Below, in pieces: positions 23,161 to 33,578 of a DNA stretch of 64,000 bases. This stretch comes from Ostrinia nubilalis. Its lineage: Eukaryota; Arthropoda; Insecta; Lepidoptera; Crambidae. The notes below the pieces were generated by a model. The model had not been told where the DNA came from and ran no database searches. It saw nothing but the letters and a program-made list of their open reading frames with translations. The DNA lies in assembly GCF_963855985.1 (NCBI RefSeq), contig NC_087106.1, positions 9,965,001-10,029,000 on the forward strand, in the 5' to 3' direction. Each line of letters starts with the position of its first letter. The first letter of the stretch is position 1. Position numbers and translations under genes: made by a program.

Positions 23161-23203
23161 GTCAAAATTCCACGTGGCCGCGAAGCCGCGGGCGGATAGC
23201 TAG
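23161..23203 (+). mobile_element. Helitron-like 3' end fragment
   Basis: aaaattccacgtggccgcga, agccgcgggcggatag and CTAG at the end. Confidence 0.6.
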
Positions 23204-23343
23204 TTTTTTATAAAAGCTCAAGACGACCGTGTTTTACAATAAACATTCCTAATAAAATCACAACGGACATCGCGGCATCGGTATTTACCTCTTCGATACA
23301 GTCAGGAGACTTTTAGATATCAAGAAAACTTAAGCGCTCCTGC

Positions 23344-23397
23344 TCGCGACGCCGCCACCGCGTCGCCGCCGCGCCGCCGCCGCACCGTCGCCGCGCT
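23344..23397. repeat. GC-rich gccgcc block
   Basis: It is made of cgccgcc/cgcgtcg words within AT-rich DNA and resembles 6225-6345 inverted. Confidence 0.5.
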
Positions 23398-23583
23398 AAT
23401 ATTTCTATTAACTTTCCGATAAAAATGTGAATGGCGCTTACGATGTTTAGTTTCGAGCTCGTTGATAGACACCCTTATTTTCCTGTGTACCCTTGGCTGT
23501 TCCCTTGAAGGTACAGTGGAAAATAAATTTTAACCGCTGGCTGTACCCTCGACCGTAAAGATGGGTTCATGGTTACACGAGTT

Positions 23584-23760
23584 AGAGTAGGCGTACACCG
23601 TTGATTTTTCGTCGGCCGATAGTTTAGTCGGGCTGTTGATCAGTATGGGCATGTATGGGAGTGCGCACACTACGCCGATTCGATTTGGCCGATTCATCAT
23701 ACAATTTGAAATCGGGCACAACTATCGGCCAACTAAAAATCAACGGTGTGCGCCTACTCT
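23584..23760. mobile_element. MITE, AGAGTAGGCG family, 177 bp
   Basis: The inverted ends run agagtaggcgtacaccgttg and its inverse, with gccgatagt/actatcggcc further in. A partial copy is at 29882-29985. Confidence 0.8.
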
Positions 23761-24317
23761 TATGGATGACGAAGAATGACACGCTCGTTTTCTTACTTTT
23801 CATTCTATTTAGGTATTTGACATGCGGTATCTATTATTGAAATCTATGTGCGGAAACGTCACGAAATCTGAATCTTTATTGACCGCCGAACCCCCTATAG
23901 TGAAAAATACAATTTGTGACCACATTGAAAAACCTTGCTATTGTGGAAATTGCTTTTTATTCTCTTAATTTTTCACAGATCATACATACCTACTGATAAA
24001 CTCTATTTTTCTTTTTATGAATCTCTAATCAATTGTATCTTAAAAGTATTATATTATGACATAGAATCACAGATCAATATACATACCTACTTATAAATAA
24101 GTAAAGTAGTTTTATTACTTACATACATAGTATTCGTTATGCAAATATTTCAAGGAATGTGCCCAATTTACGCAAGACAATAGTAGTCAAAACTGTACAA
24201 AATTTTAGTTTTCTTACCACATTTACGGCTATTTCTCATCCTAAAGTGTAGGTAGGTATGCGTTATGAGCAAGATTTTTGAATCGGGGGACAAAACATCT
24301 ATTAACTATAACTATAT
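23761..24317. other. Non-coding interior of the large foldback element
   Basis: AT-rich; nothing recognised. Confidence 0.4.
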
Positions 24318-24450
24318 TCTGTCACCTATTATTGGTACTACATATTTGATAGAACTTACGAATCACTTTCAGGATCAGTAACTAGTTTTTTGATATCTTG
24401 TATAGTTTAGAAATAACCGAGTGAGATCACTTATCGTTTCCACCCTGTAT
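24318..24450 (-). repeat. Repeat shared with the loop of 463-1217
   Basis: ctattattggtac, gatcagtaactagttttttg, gagtgagatcacttatcg and ccaccctgtata are the inverse of 745-880. Confidence 0.75.
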
Positions 24451-24492
24451 ACCACGAACTGCGCGATTTGGGACATCTTTTTTATTACATTA

Positions 24493-24699
24493 CTAGCTTT
24501 TGCACGCGGCTTCACAGGCGTGAAATTCAGTTTCACAGATCGTCGTAAATTATAGCCTATAATACTTACATATATTATTCTGGGTTATAAACAATAATAC
24601 TGTAAAGTTTCATCTAAATCCGTTCAGCAGTTTTTGCGTGAAAGAATAACAAACATCCAGACATCCATACAAACTTTCACATTTATAATATTAGTAGGA
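24493..24699 (-). mobile_element. Short Helitron-like element, intact ends
   Basis: On the minus strand it starts TCCTACTAATATTATAAATG and ends CTAG, between A and T. It is the same subfamily as 28421-28630 (cgtgaaagaataacaaacatcc in inverse). Confidence 0.8.
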
Positions 24700-25709
24700 T
24701 CAATAAAATTGTCCAATAATTATATTATTATGTCAACCATACCAACTATAGACTATATTAAATTCTTTAAAAAAATGTCATACATTAATTACATTTTATT
24801 TTTTTACTGGTTATTTTCTACTTCAGTGTACTTCGGTACAACAAATTTCAACCGGTTCGTGTGTAAAGTTAAGAAGGTCGTCGATATGTATGAATCCGTC
24901 GCTTTTTTGTATGCATTCGAATTTGGTCGGATAACCAGCCGGTATTTACAATTTGATATTTTTATGCATATCTTTTTTTAAGCGATACATTCTAAGTTGA
25001 ATATTGTATTTTATATTTGTTCAATAAACGCTCTAATTATACGGTTAACATCCGCTCATCTTGGTGTAGCTGATTCCTTGTATTTTGACGTCAAAGTTAT
25101 AGCTCCGTCGTAATTACTTTTAGTGATATTATTCAATGACCCATGAATGTGCGTTTTTGAAACTTTCTATGGTTATAATACGTCTTAAGAAGGATCGAAT
25201 ACAGTTTTCAGTGAGCTTGTATGTTTTGTTATTCAGGCGCTACACGATTTTTTCGGATTTTGAAGAAAGCTCGATTACTTGATATTTATAAATATTTTCA
25301 TAAACATGTTTCTTTCACATATACGCACAAATCAAGAGCTACTCGTGTGTGTTTATTCTATAGGCGCACATATAACGGTTATTGAGATAGAGCATTCTGC
25401 AAAACGTTACCCTGGCAGGAAATGCAATATCTCGAAAACCTGAAGACGCACAAATCACATTTTCAGCTCAGATAATAGAACAAATATAAGCTATCTGTTC
25501 GTACACAGTTTTTCTCTTTCCGATCATTCGTTTAGAATTTTCCTGCTAGAACAACGTTACTCCAGCAGGAATCGTTTTTTTCGTTTTGTACCAAAACGAC
25601 AGCACGCACTAATCTCTAATTCGGCGCACATTTACACCATGTTGGGAACTAATTATACGTTCTACTCATATCACTCTAGGAGCTACTTTCCAGCTGGAGT
25701 AACGTACAC

Positions 25710-25747
25710 CACATATTTTGATTACTTTGTGTGTGTGAATTTCTAAT
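25710..25747 (+). repeat. Dispersed repeat, right part after the 5.5 kb insertion
   Basis: It resumes the 10316-10517 repeat with cacatattttgattactttg and gtgtgtgaatttctaat. Confidence 0.75.
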
Positions 25748-26017
25748 GACGACACTGAGTTTCGAACTCAGTATCTCTATGGTAAGTACTTCTATCGATG
25801 TACCTTGTAATGTTTGCCACATAGGAAACGGCGTTTCCGAAACGCACCACACACTACAAACGATCCGAAAGACGTCTCAAGGTGAGTATAGACTAAAGAA
25901 TTTCTATTTAATGTGACGTTCTTACAAATGGTAAAATACAGGCAAAATTACCCCAGCAGCTGGAAACACATACCTGCAACAAAGAAGATTTAGGATAAGT
26001 ACAATAAATTAGTAGTA
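25748..26017. other. Non-coding, nothing recognised
   Basis: No exon-like features. Confidence 0.35.
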
Positions 26018-26175
26018 TAGTTCTTGCAACTCACGAAGGCGAGTAAGCTTTACTTGTGTGTGTATGTGTACATTCACATAGATAACGATAGTGTAATGTC
26101 TATCAAAACTTTTGAAAAACGAACAGTAGCGAGCCACATGTAAAGCTCACTCGCTTTCGTGAATTGCAACAACTA
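26018..26175. mobile_element. MITE, 158 bp
   Basis: Inverted ends of about 35 bp: tagttcttgcaactcacgaa at the left and its slightly altered inverse at the right, continuing gcgagtaagcttta / taaagctcactcgc. Confidence 0.8.
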
Positions 26176-26640
26176 GGTATACTCGTACATTCAATAATGA
26201 AAAAATACATTGTTGAATATGAACCTATTTGTATCCCTTTATATTATTTAAATGTAACCAGTAATTGAAATAACTTGATACCTAAAATAAAATCGATTTT
26301 TACAAATTATCACATAATTTTAAACGACAAAAATAATTTTGACATTTTGACAACTATCACAAATCATTTTCAACGCAAAATTAAACGAATAGCGACACAT
26401 CATTAGCATCCAGCTTCCTAACACCCTGTATTACTAGCATGTTACACAACCGATGCTTCCTAAATCGGGCACGATCCAACCTAATCCTTTAGCCAGATTA
26501 CGATTAGTTAGCGAGTCCCGCCTGTTCCTAGTAATTCTTGCTAATTGGTATAACGTTCGATGGTAACATTTGATCCTTTTTGAAAGGGATTATGTTTGGC
26601 TGTTTTCAGCGCGATTGTATTGCAGAACTAGCGAATCGAA
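26176..26640. other. Non-coding, nothing recognised
   Basis: AT-rich; no repeat partner noticed in this window. Confidence 0.35.
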
Positions 26641-26800
26641 CTACTCCTATGTTCTTCTGATTAATTTCGTTGCGGGTCCAATGACAGTTTAACTTGCCCC
26701 CGGGACAAACTTGACCTTCACTGGTTGGGTTTTATTGGCGGACAAGCTGTAGATCCAGGCTACACAGGAGTAGCGGTGGTGGGAACGAGAGGCAGGAATA
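26641..26800 (+). repeat. Dispersed repeat, family seen three times
   Basis: ctcctatgttcttctgatta, gggtccaatgacagttt, aggctacacaggagt and gggaacgagagg match 5806-5972 inverted. Confidence 0.65.
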
Positions 26801-27017
26801 GCTATAACTCTCCAAACTGTTTGGCGTTCCTGGAACTATATTACATTACTAATACAAGAACTCTTGGATAGTATGGTGAACATTTGCTATTAATAGGTTG
26901 TGTCATAAGCCTAAGTTATCTGTGTTAGGTAATTATTTAGGCTTTTGGGAACCTCATTTGATATGATAGCTTAATTATGTTGCGTAATGTAAAAGTTACA
27001 TTAGTATACATACCTAT

Positions 27018-27220
27018 CTATCTAAATAACTCAAAGGTGACTGACTGACTGGCTGACATAGTGATCTATCAACGCACAGCCCAAACTACTGGACTGACAT
27101 TTGGCATGCAGGTAGATGTGATGACGTAGGCATCCGCTAAGAAAGGATTTTACGAAACTCCACCCCTAAAGAAGTAAAACGGGAACCACGCGTAAGTACG
27201 AAGTCGCGGACGGCCGCTAG
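27018..27220 (+). mobile_element. Helitron-like repeat, gcggccgCTAG end
   Basis: ctcaaaggtgactgactgac, then ggattttacgaaactccacc, then cgcggacggccgctag followed by T. This is one of at least seven copies. Confidence 0.65.
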
Positions 27221-27918
27221 TTAATTCATATACCTGTTTCAATATTTTGATCGATTAATAAATCAAGTAATGAATTGAAAACACTAAAGGTCTTGAGCTA
27301 AATAACATTCAATTTTGTGTATTCAATAGGTACTCAAAGACAATATATTTTTTCCAGTCAAAAAAAATTGCAGGATTGATTAAGACACAAGCTTAAAGTT
27401 AAATTAGATTAGCTGGATTTTTTTTATTTCGTTAATCTTTCTCGATAAATATTTAAGAAGAATATGAGGGATAGAGTTTAGAAAATTGCTCCTCAAATAG
27501 ATTACAAAAAATCGTTTCGAACTGACTTAAAAACAAATGTCCAAAGTTTATCCTTTCAAATTAAATCCGACATCGACCTTTTCCCCAACTTTTGCTACGT
27601 GGGTCAACAGAAAATCGCCTTTTTCTTTCAGTATTTGGAATCGTTCGAGAAAAAGTCATTGCTTTTTTAACCAACTTCAAAAAAGGAGGAGGTTGTTATT
27701 AAGATTTTTTACCTTACTATCTTTTTCCTGTAGCTTCGGTTGAGTAGATTTCGATTTTTTTCATTGATTTCGGTTTTGATTTGAAATGAAATCAAAATTG
27801 GCGAGTACGTACGTACGTATTTTCTATTTTCTATAAAATTTACGATAGTCCAGTATGACAGTAGAAAAGTATTAATACAATAGGTTCGTAGTAGAAATAA
27901 AAAAAATATAAAAACAAC
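27221..27918. other. Non-coding; LINE-tail-like word near 27668
   Basis: ttaaccaacttcaaaaaagg, then aggaggtt, at about 27667-27695, a phrase I associate with lepidopteran repeat ends. No gene. Confidence 0.35.
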
Positions 27919-27991
27919 TGTTTCCGCCCGGGATCGAACCGGGGACCTTGTGCGTGTGAAGCACACGTGATAACCGCTACACTACGGAAAC
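27919..27991 (-). tRNA. tRNA-Val (anticodon CAC)
   Basis: The 73-nt minus-strand sequence folds as a cloverleaf. The acceptor stem gtttccg pairs with cggaaac, with discriminator A. The A box is tagtgtagcgg; the anticodon stem gtgtg/cgcac encloses loop cttcaca with CAC at 34-36. The T arm ccccggttcgatcccggg holds box B ggttcgatcc. A run of T residues follows on the minus strand, as expected for an RNA polymerase III terminator. There is no intron. It decodes GUG in cytosolic translation. Confidence 0.96.
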
Positions 27992-28269
27992 TTATTTAAA
28001 CTGGAGCAAATTAGTACTCAGTAGCTTTAATCGGGGCTAAGTACCTTTCACTTATTGAGTAGAGCCACATAATAAACTTGTTTATGATGCTGCAATGCTA
28101 AATTATAGTGATATAATTTATGAATAATGATAATTAAGATAATGATTCAACATCGGCCTACATGTTTGTGTTCTCTAAACAATTAAATATCCTTGGACAT
28201 TTTACACTACGCTTCTAGTCCCAAACTAAGCAAAGCTTGTACTATGGGCACTAGACAATGGATATAAAC

Positions 28270-28387
28270 ATACTTACTAAATACTTTTTTTGTGAATTCA
28301 TACATTATACATAGTAACACCCAGTCGAACCTGGGACCTCTCGGCATAGTAGTCCGTTCTGAATCACTACTCCAAACGGCCGACAAA
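28270..28387 (-). mobile_element. tRNA-derived SINE, family B, head region
   Basis: On the minus strand: gtcggccgtttggagtagtg, gaacggactactatgccga, ggtcccaggttcgactgggt (box B), then gttactatgtataatg. Confidence 0.7.
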
Positions 28388-28420
28388 TAAAATAAAGTTT
28401 CTATAAAATTATATTTAGTA

Positions 28421-28630
28421 TCCTACTAATATTATAAATGCGGAAGTCTGGATGTCAGGATGTCAGGATGTCTGGATGTTTGTTACTCTTTCACGCAAAA
28501 ACTACTGAACGGATTTTGTTGAAACTTCACAGTATTATTGTTCATAACCCAGAATAACATATAGGCTATAATTTATGACGATATGTGACAAAATAAATTT
28601 CACGCGGGTGAAGCCACGGGCAAAAGCTAG
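28421..28630 (+). mobile_element. Short Helitron-like element, intact ends
   Basis: It starts TCCTACTAATATTATAAATG, has a (ggatgtca)n stretch, ctactgaacggattttg, a 3' gcgggtgaagccacgggc hairpin and CTAG, flanked by A and T. Confidence 0.82.
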
Positions 28631-28899
28631 TAGTCTATAAAAATATATTTAGCGTTCAAGCTTTGCAAGAATTGAAACTGAATGTCCAAGGATATAAGAA
28701 GCACAATTGGCCCAAAACCTATTCAATAATTAATAATTTTGTTATATTATAATACTCTTGTTTATCAATAAAGAGCAATAAACTATGTATTCAGTATTGA
28801 GTTATGTTATAATGTTATCACACACATCTGCCTGTTTTCCTCATATACAGTGCAAATTATTATCGTGTGACTCCCCTCAAGGCCTTGCTATAATGAGCA

Positions 28900-29225
28900 C
28901 TCCTGTGTCACCAGAGGAGCCCTAACGAGCTCCGGGATATGGCATAAAGCAGATAGGACCAGAAGACAATATACCACGTATTGAAGCCACGATAGCCGAA
29001 AAGTGAAGGGGTCGGTCGAACGCGGGTTCGAACCCCGCTGACGCTCGACTTAAAAAATACGCTCGGGCAAGTATTATTTTGTCTATTTTTGTAGTGAGTT
29101 GTAACGTTCGCAGTTCGCTGTGGGCCACGCACCCCTCTCTCATGGTTTCTGCATAATACCAGTGGCCGTATATCAACCAGTAGGAGCGCGAAAGCCGCCC
29201 GTTTGAGAGACAAAGAGAGAGAGAG
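28900..29225. repeat. Unclassified, box-B-like gggttcgaaccc and (ga)n end
   Basis: Near 29030 cgcgggttcgaaccccgc is a perfect palindrome resembling a tRNA T arm; (ga)n lies at 29210-29229. Open frames on the minus strand here look like the usual by-products of such repeats. Confidence 0.3.
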
Positions 29226-29831
29226 AGATCCTGGTTTGCCCTAAGGTCAATCGGTTAACATCATTAAGTTAGGCATTAAGTTCTCCTTTTGTACTGCAAT
29301 TTTTTTTTGTGTGAAAAAGGTTTAATAATAACATACAGGGTGATTGTCTTCTGTTACTATTTTGTGTAAAAATGGCTGTGTTACATTATGTACATAAGTA
29401 TGTTATAGAAAAACAATAAACACCTGTAATGAGGTAGTTAAGTTTTAGTGGGTTATCAATTGATCAGTAAGAGTAGTGGTAGTTTAGTAGAGTATTGTTA
29501 GGTATTACGAGTATTAAGAATGCACTACATTTTAAACATAAGATACAATGTTATCATTTTAAACCGACATTACTATGTATTTCAGCTTCATTTTTGTCTG
29601 AACAAATTGTCTAACAGTAGGTCTACTTGCTTTGGTAAGTATTACTTGGATAACTTGTAAATTTTTGTCGACATCACTGTGAGTCATACAGGCGCGTGTT
29701 GCCAATTATGTGCCCATCCCCGAAACGTAATTAATAAAATGTATATCCGCCTATTATACGCGCAAATAAAACTGACAATTTAAATTTAATAGAATCGACT
29801 CAAAGCAATGTTGAACTAACTTGGTTACTTA
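29226..29831. other. Non-coding, nothing recognised
   Basis: A lone tacagggtgat near 29335 resembles one TIR end of the CAGGGTG elements. Confidence 0.35.
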
Positions 29832-29880
29832 CGCCCGTATTCACAAACATTACTATGAGGTCTAACAGTGCGCGAGGACA
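29832..29880 (+). mobile_element. MITE, CGCCCGTATTCACAAAC family, left half only
   Basis: cgcccgtattcacaaacatt, then tatgaggtct and cagtgcgcg, then an abrupt switch to another MITE. Confidence 0.75.
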
Positions 29881-29881
29881 T

Positions 29882-29985
29882 GTGTGCGCACATTACACCG
29901 ATTTGATTTGGCCGATTCTTCATACAATTTAAAATCGGGCACAACTATCGGCCAACTAAAAATCGGTGGTCTGCGGCCAGTCTTA
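29882..29985 (+). mobile_element. MITE, AGAGTAGGCG family, partial
   Basis: gtgcgcacattacaccgatt, ggccgattcttcatacaatt and actatcggccaactaaaaat match 23660-23760. The left end is missing. Confidence 0.75.
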
Positions 29986-30851
29986 GGCAGTTAAATTTTT
30001 TCAAGTTGTTTATAATTTAGTGTAACGATAGGATTACTAACTCTACATAAACAACTCAGGATCAATGATTCGGCTTTATTTGTTAGCAAAATTGGCGGTA
30101 TCTATTCGTGCAAACAGACGTGCAAACAAGCCAATATTAGAACGTGGCGCCAATGCTAGTGTTTGTACGATTTCTTACGTCGTCGCCTAATTGTCCTTAT
30201 GTTATCAAGACGTTATTTATGGTAAGTTCCTGCTAGATTACTGACAAATATAATAATAAAAGCTCATCATAGTGTCTATAAGAAGCGTCAAAGACCAATC
30301 TTTTGATACTTTCACTTTTGTAATCGGTAAATCATTGTTCTGGACGCTTGAAGTTTAAACTCAAGATACCAACAAAATTAGTACGTGTAATTTTTTTACT
30401 AATTCAAACTTCATATCAATTCAACTGAATAGATAATTATAGTCAGATGCATACGTTAATTCTCATAATGATTCTTTCAAATCAAAATGTTGTGTTTGAA
30501 TTTTTTTACATATTTTGATTCATAGTAGTGCAATTTTTTTATAATATCTTAATGTTAAAGTTCTAAATTACTCCATTTAAGCGATATTTGTCAATGAACT
30601 ACCCTCAAAGGCAGACAAAGCCCGGTTTGCGTCATGCACAATTTCATACATGGCCGCGCGGCTCCGGCCAGTAGTCAATGGGTGTGAGTGACATTAACCG
30701 CTAGAACTCACCGAGCGGGTATACAGGTCGCCGTACTAAGATTAAGTCAATAAAAAGCTGATACACTGAAAATATGGTTGGTGCATGTTAAGCTACGGTT
30801 AAAGAACTCTATTACTCATAAGAATTTTACATTATGTTATTAAAGACTTTA
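29986..30851. other. Non-coding, nothing recognised
   Basis: AT-rich, no coding or repeat structure seen. Confidence 0.35.
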
Positions 30852-31055
30852 TCTATATCTATAAAAGCGAAAGGTCACTGATTGACTGACTCACTCATCA
30901 CGAAATCTCAGAAACTACAAGTACTAGGAGTGTCAAATTTTGTATGGGGGGTTCCTTTTAGAACGTAGGTGCTCACTAAGACGAGATTTTGCAAAATTCA
31001 ACTCCTAAGGGGGTAAAACGGGATCCACGCGCACAAAATCGCAGGGAGCCGCTAG
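30852..31055 (+). mobile_element. Helitron-like repeat, cleanest copy of the gcCTAG family
   Basis: It starts TCTATATCTATAAAAGCG, has aaggtcactgattgactgac, ctcatcacgaaatctcagaa, cttttagaacgtaggtgctc, and ends gccgCTAG. Flanks are A and T. Confidence 0.7.
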
Positions 31056-32082
31056 TTTTATTAAGCCTATAGCTTTCCTCGACAAATGGGCTATCAAACA
31101 CTAAATAACATTATACATAATATTTGACACTAACCCACAGTTTTCCTATTACATAAAATGAATTTTCTCGTAACCAAAGTTGAGACTTTTTGCGTTACAC
31201 TAATTGTAGTTGATGTTCAATTATTTAACTTTTCAATGTCTCACAAGAATAATCTAATTTAGACTAAGCATAAAAATTGTGCTATAAAAATACACTCCAA
31301 TTTCCCCTAGGTAACCTACCTACCAAAAGGACCTCAATTTGGTAAAGTCTACAGTTACCCCTTTGCAAATACATCAAAGCACTAGCGGTATCGGAGTAGG
31401 ATATCATCTTTCAAGGGCCGTTAAAAAGGTTCCATGAAGGTTGCGTTGGAGGAACTTTTAGAATAATGTAAGAACGTCTATATTGCCCGCTTTTTAGGAA
31501 TTTTAGGAAGATATGGACAGTTTTAACTAGAACACCCGAAATGGGAAAAAATCTACATCAGTTTTCATTCCTTCAAAATTTTCCAATCATAATTTTCAGT
31601 TTACCAAGAGGTTAGTTGCGTTTTTCTTTTGTTTATTGCCTATTTTCTCATTGTCACATTAAAAAGTTACGCATATTTGAAAATGGAACGTCGATTGTTA
31701 GAATTTAGATTTATTTTTGGAATGGTTTTGAAGATGCATTTGTTTTTTTTTTACTTGCTTTTTGCAGTAATGAAACTGGTCAGTGTTCACGCATTGGATC
31801 CTGTTCACACGGCATTTGTACTCCACGTTTTTAACAGTTACTTAACTATTATTTTAACTCTACATGTTTTTACAGTATTAACGAAGTCCCGATAACATTA
31901 ATGAAATTATTCGATAACGTTTATCTGTCAAAACTTGAGGTACATGGTCATGTAAACATGGCCTTAGTCGCGTCCTTGCAAGTACATTGTGGCACACAAG
32001 TAGGTCAGAAACTCTTGCATCTCATTCTGGCTCTTAGGTAGGTGATTTTACTGTAACAACCGCTCGTTAACAAAACCACTTA
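31056..32082. other. Non-coding; one hydrophobic 88-codon frame
   Basis: Plus-strand frame 31629-31895 is rich in Phe/Leu, as chance frames in AT-rich DNA are, and shows no motif. Not called as a gene. Confidence 0.35.
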
Positions 32083-32200
32083 GGCTGAGTTGCACCACCT
32101 ATCTTTGACCGTAACTGTAACGATAACCGACCTTTTTTGTATGGAGTTTGACAGATTTTTGACGTTTGTCAAAGTTAAAGTAAGATGGTGCAACCCAGCC
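32083..32200 (+). mobile_element. MITE, GGCTGAGTTGCACCA family
   Basis: The ends are ggctgagttgcaccacctat and gatggtgcaacccagcc. Confidence 0.85.
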
Positions 32201-32565
32201 TTAGTGTTGTATTACGTTAGAGGTAGAGCACATATTCCGTTGTTACTCGTAGTAAGTATGGCAAAAAATTGTGTCTGTCCGTGGACATTCCAGAAACTGC
32301 AAAAAAGATTAGCACTGCAGGTTCCCAATAGCAACTTTTGCAAATAAATTACGTAGCCTTTATTTTCTTAATTCTTGTTACACGTGTCACGGTATTCGAA
32401 CTTAATGCTTACAGCTTTTCCACGAGTCGACTTTTGTGTCATGCAAAGTGCAATTTAGACTAAAGTTGTAGTTGGTAACATCACATAAAAGCTTTTACAA
32501 AGGCCAGGTTTATTTCTATAGGTAGCAAATTCTATCAAAATCAGTTAAGCACTAAAATACGTTAA
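32201..32565. other. Non-coding, nothing recognised
   Basis: Spacer between two copies of the same MITE. Confidence 0.35.
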
Positions 32566-32683
32566 GGCTGAGTTGCACCACCTATCTTTGACCGTAACTG
32601 TGACGATAACCGGTGTTTTTCGTATGGAGTTTGACAGATTTTTGACGTTTGCCAAAGTTAAAAGAAGATGGTGCAACCCAGCC
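32566..32683 (+). mobile_element. MITE, GGCTGAGTTGCACCA family, TTAA flanks
   Basis: It has the same 118-bp length and ends as the copy at 32083. TTAA is present on both sides (32562-32565 and 32684-32687). Confidence 0.85.
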
Positions 32684-32924
32684 TTAAGACGTTAAAATAG
32701 AATGATAATTTAATTTTTATTTTCCCAGTTTCCTCAGAGTTATAATTATTGTTTAAGTTTTCAAAACTAAAAGAAATAAAATTACCTACGGGTGGTACAG
32801 TCGACATAACAAACACATTACAGTTTTGACGCAGTAAGCATCGATACACGGAGGAAATCAACGTACGAGAAAATAATTGTTAGCAAAGACCATAGCATTG
32901 TATAGAGTGGATAGCGGAATTTAA

Positions 32925-33215
32925 CCGCCTCTGTGGTCTAGTGGTAAGACCACCTGCTTCAGACGCAGAGGTCCCGGGTTCGATTCCCAGTGGGGGCAGA
33001 TTTTTCTGTTCGGTTTGGCTGGTGGTAGGGCTTGTTCTAAGTCTGTCTGGCTAGCTACCACCTAAGTCTGTCGCCATAACAACAATGTTTAACAGCATTG
33101 TTGTGTTCCGGCAGTTAGAGGTAAGATAGCCAGTCCCTCCGTGGTTGAGGATTCCGGGTGAAGCTCGCTTCCACCTTTGCCCGATCATCACTTACCATCA
33201 GGTGAGGATAAAAAA
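32925..33215 (+). mobile_element. tRNA-derived SINE, family A, near full length
   Basis: The head has box A (tggtctagtgg) and box B (gggttcgattcccagt). The body holds gctggtggtagggcttgttc, aacaatgtttaacagcattg, ttgtgttccggcag, cttccacctttgcccgatca. The head is not a functional tRNA: a CAG loop without the long variable arm of tRNA-Leu, and imperfect stems. Confidence 0.85.
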
Positions 33216-33578
33216 CTTAAGACTTGCTTATGTGTCTATAGTGTAATGTGGTTTTATACGCCGGAGTCTGAACAACAGGTAATCAATTTGATAAAACTTT
33301 TCGTTCGATAAGTATTACAAACTGTATCTTTGTACAGATTCGTCAAAATCCATCTATTTAAATGGAAAAATAGATGGATTTTGACGAATCTTAGATGGCT
33401 AAGGCGGGTGAATATCCCAAACACGTTTTTTACGCGGCGGAGCTGAGAATCGATGGGAGAAATGTAACTAGAGCGATGATTTTTTTTCTGCATATAGTTT
33501 AAACAGCGTTTTACACGATAGCAAAGTCTTTAGGACAATAGGTAGTTATTTATGTACTAAAAAAATTTTCAAAGACCC
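33216..33578. other. Non-coding, short inverted repeat
   Basis: gattcgtcaaaatccatcta and its inverse meet around 33340-33390, a local palindrome of about 25 bp per arm. No gene. Confidence 0.45.

Larger units (their letters stand above)
20220..25709. mobile_element. Large foldback / Mutator-like long-TIR element, 5.49 kb
   Basis: The arms of about 810-840 bp (20220-21031 and 24870-25709) are reverse complements ending GTGTACGTTACTCCAGCTGG. The flanks are a 9-bp direct repeat CACATATTT (20211-20219 and 25710-25718). A 9-bp duplication with long TIRs is typical of the Mutator superfamily; that assignment is inferred, as no transposase survives. The right arm has about 27 bp more than the left. 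The interior hosts at least four later insertions. Confidence 0.88.

Noticed and set aside
24634..24981. 115-codon plus-strand frame
   Set aside because: It crosses a Helitron end and enters the arm of the large foldback. It is a chimera of repeats.
29020..29060. Box-B-like gggttcgaacccc
   Set aside because: No cloverleaf can be built around it. It is more likely an old tRNA-derived repeat.
31629..31895. 88-codon hydrophobic frame that could be a membrane peptide
   Set aside because: Phe/Leu-rich frames are expected in T-rich DNA; there is no motif, signal-peptide pattern or splice context.
32925..32996. tRNA gene-like sequence with CAG in the anticodon loop
   Set aside because: It is the head of a SINE: the body continues directly, the stems are imperfect, and a tRNA-Leu would need a long variable arm.
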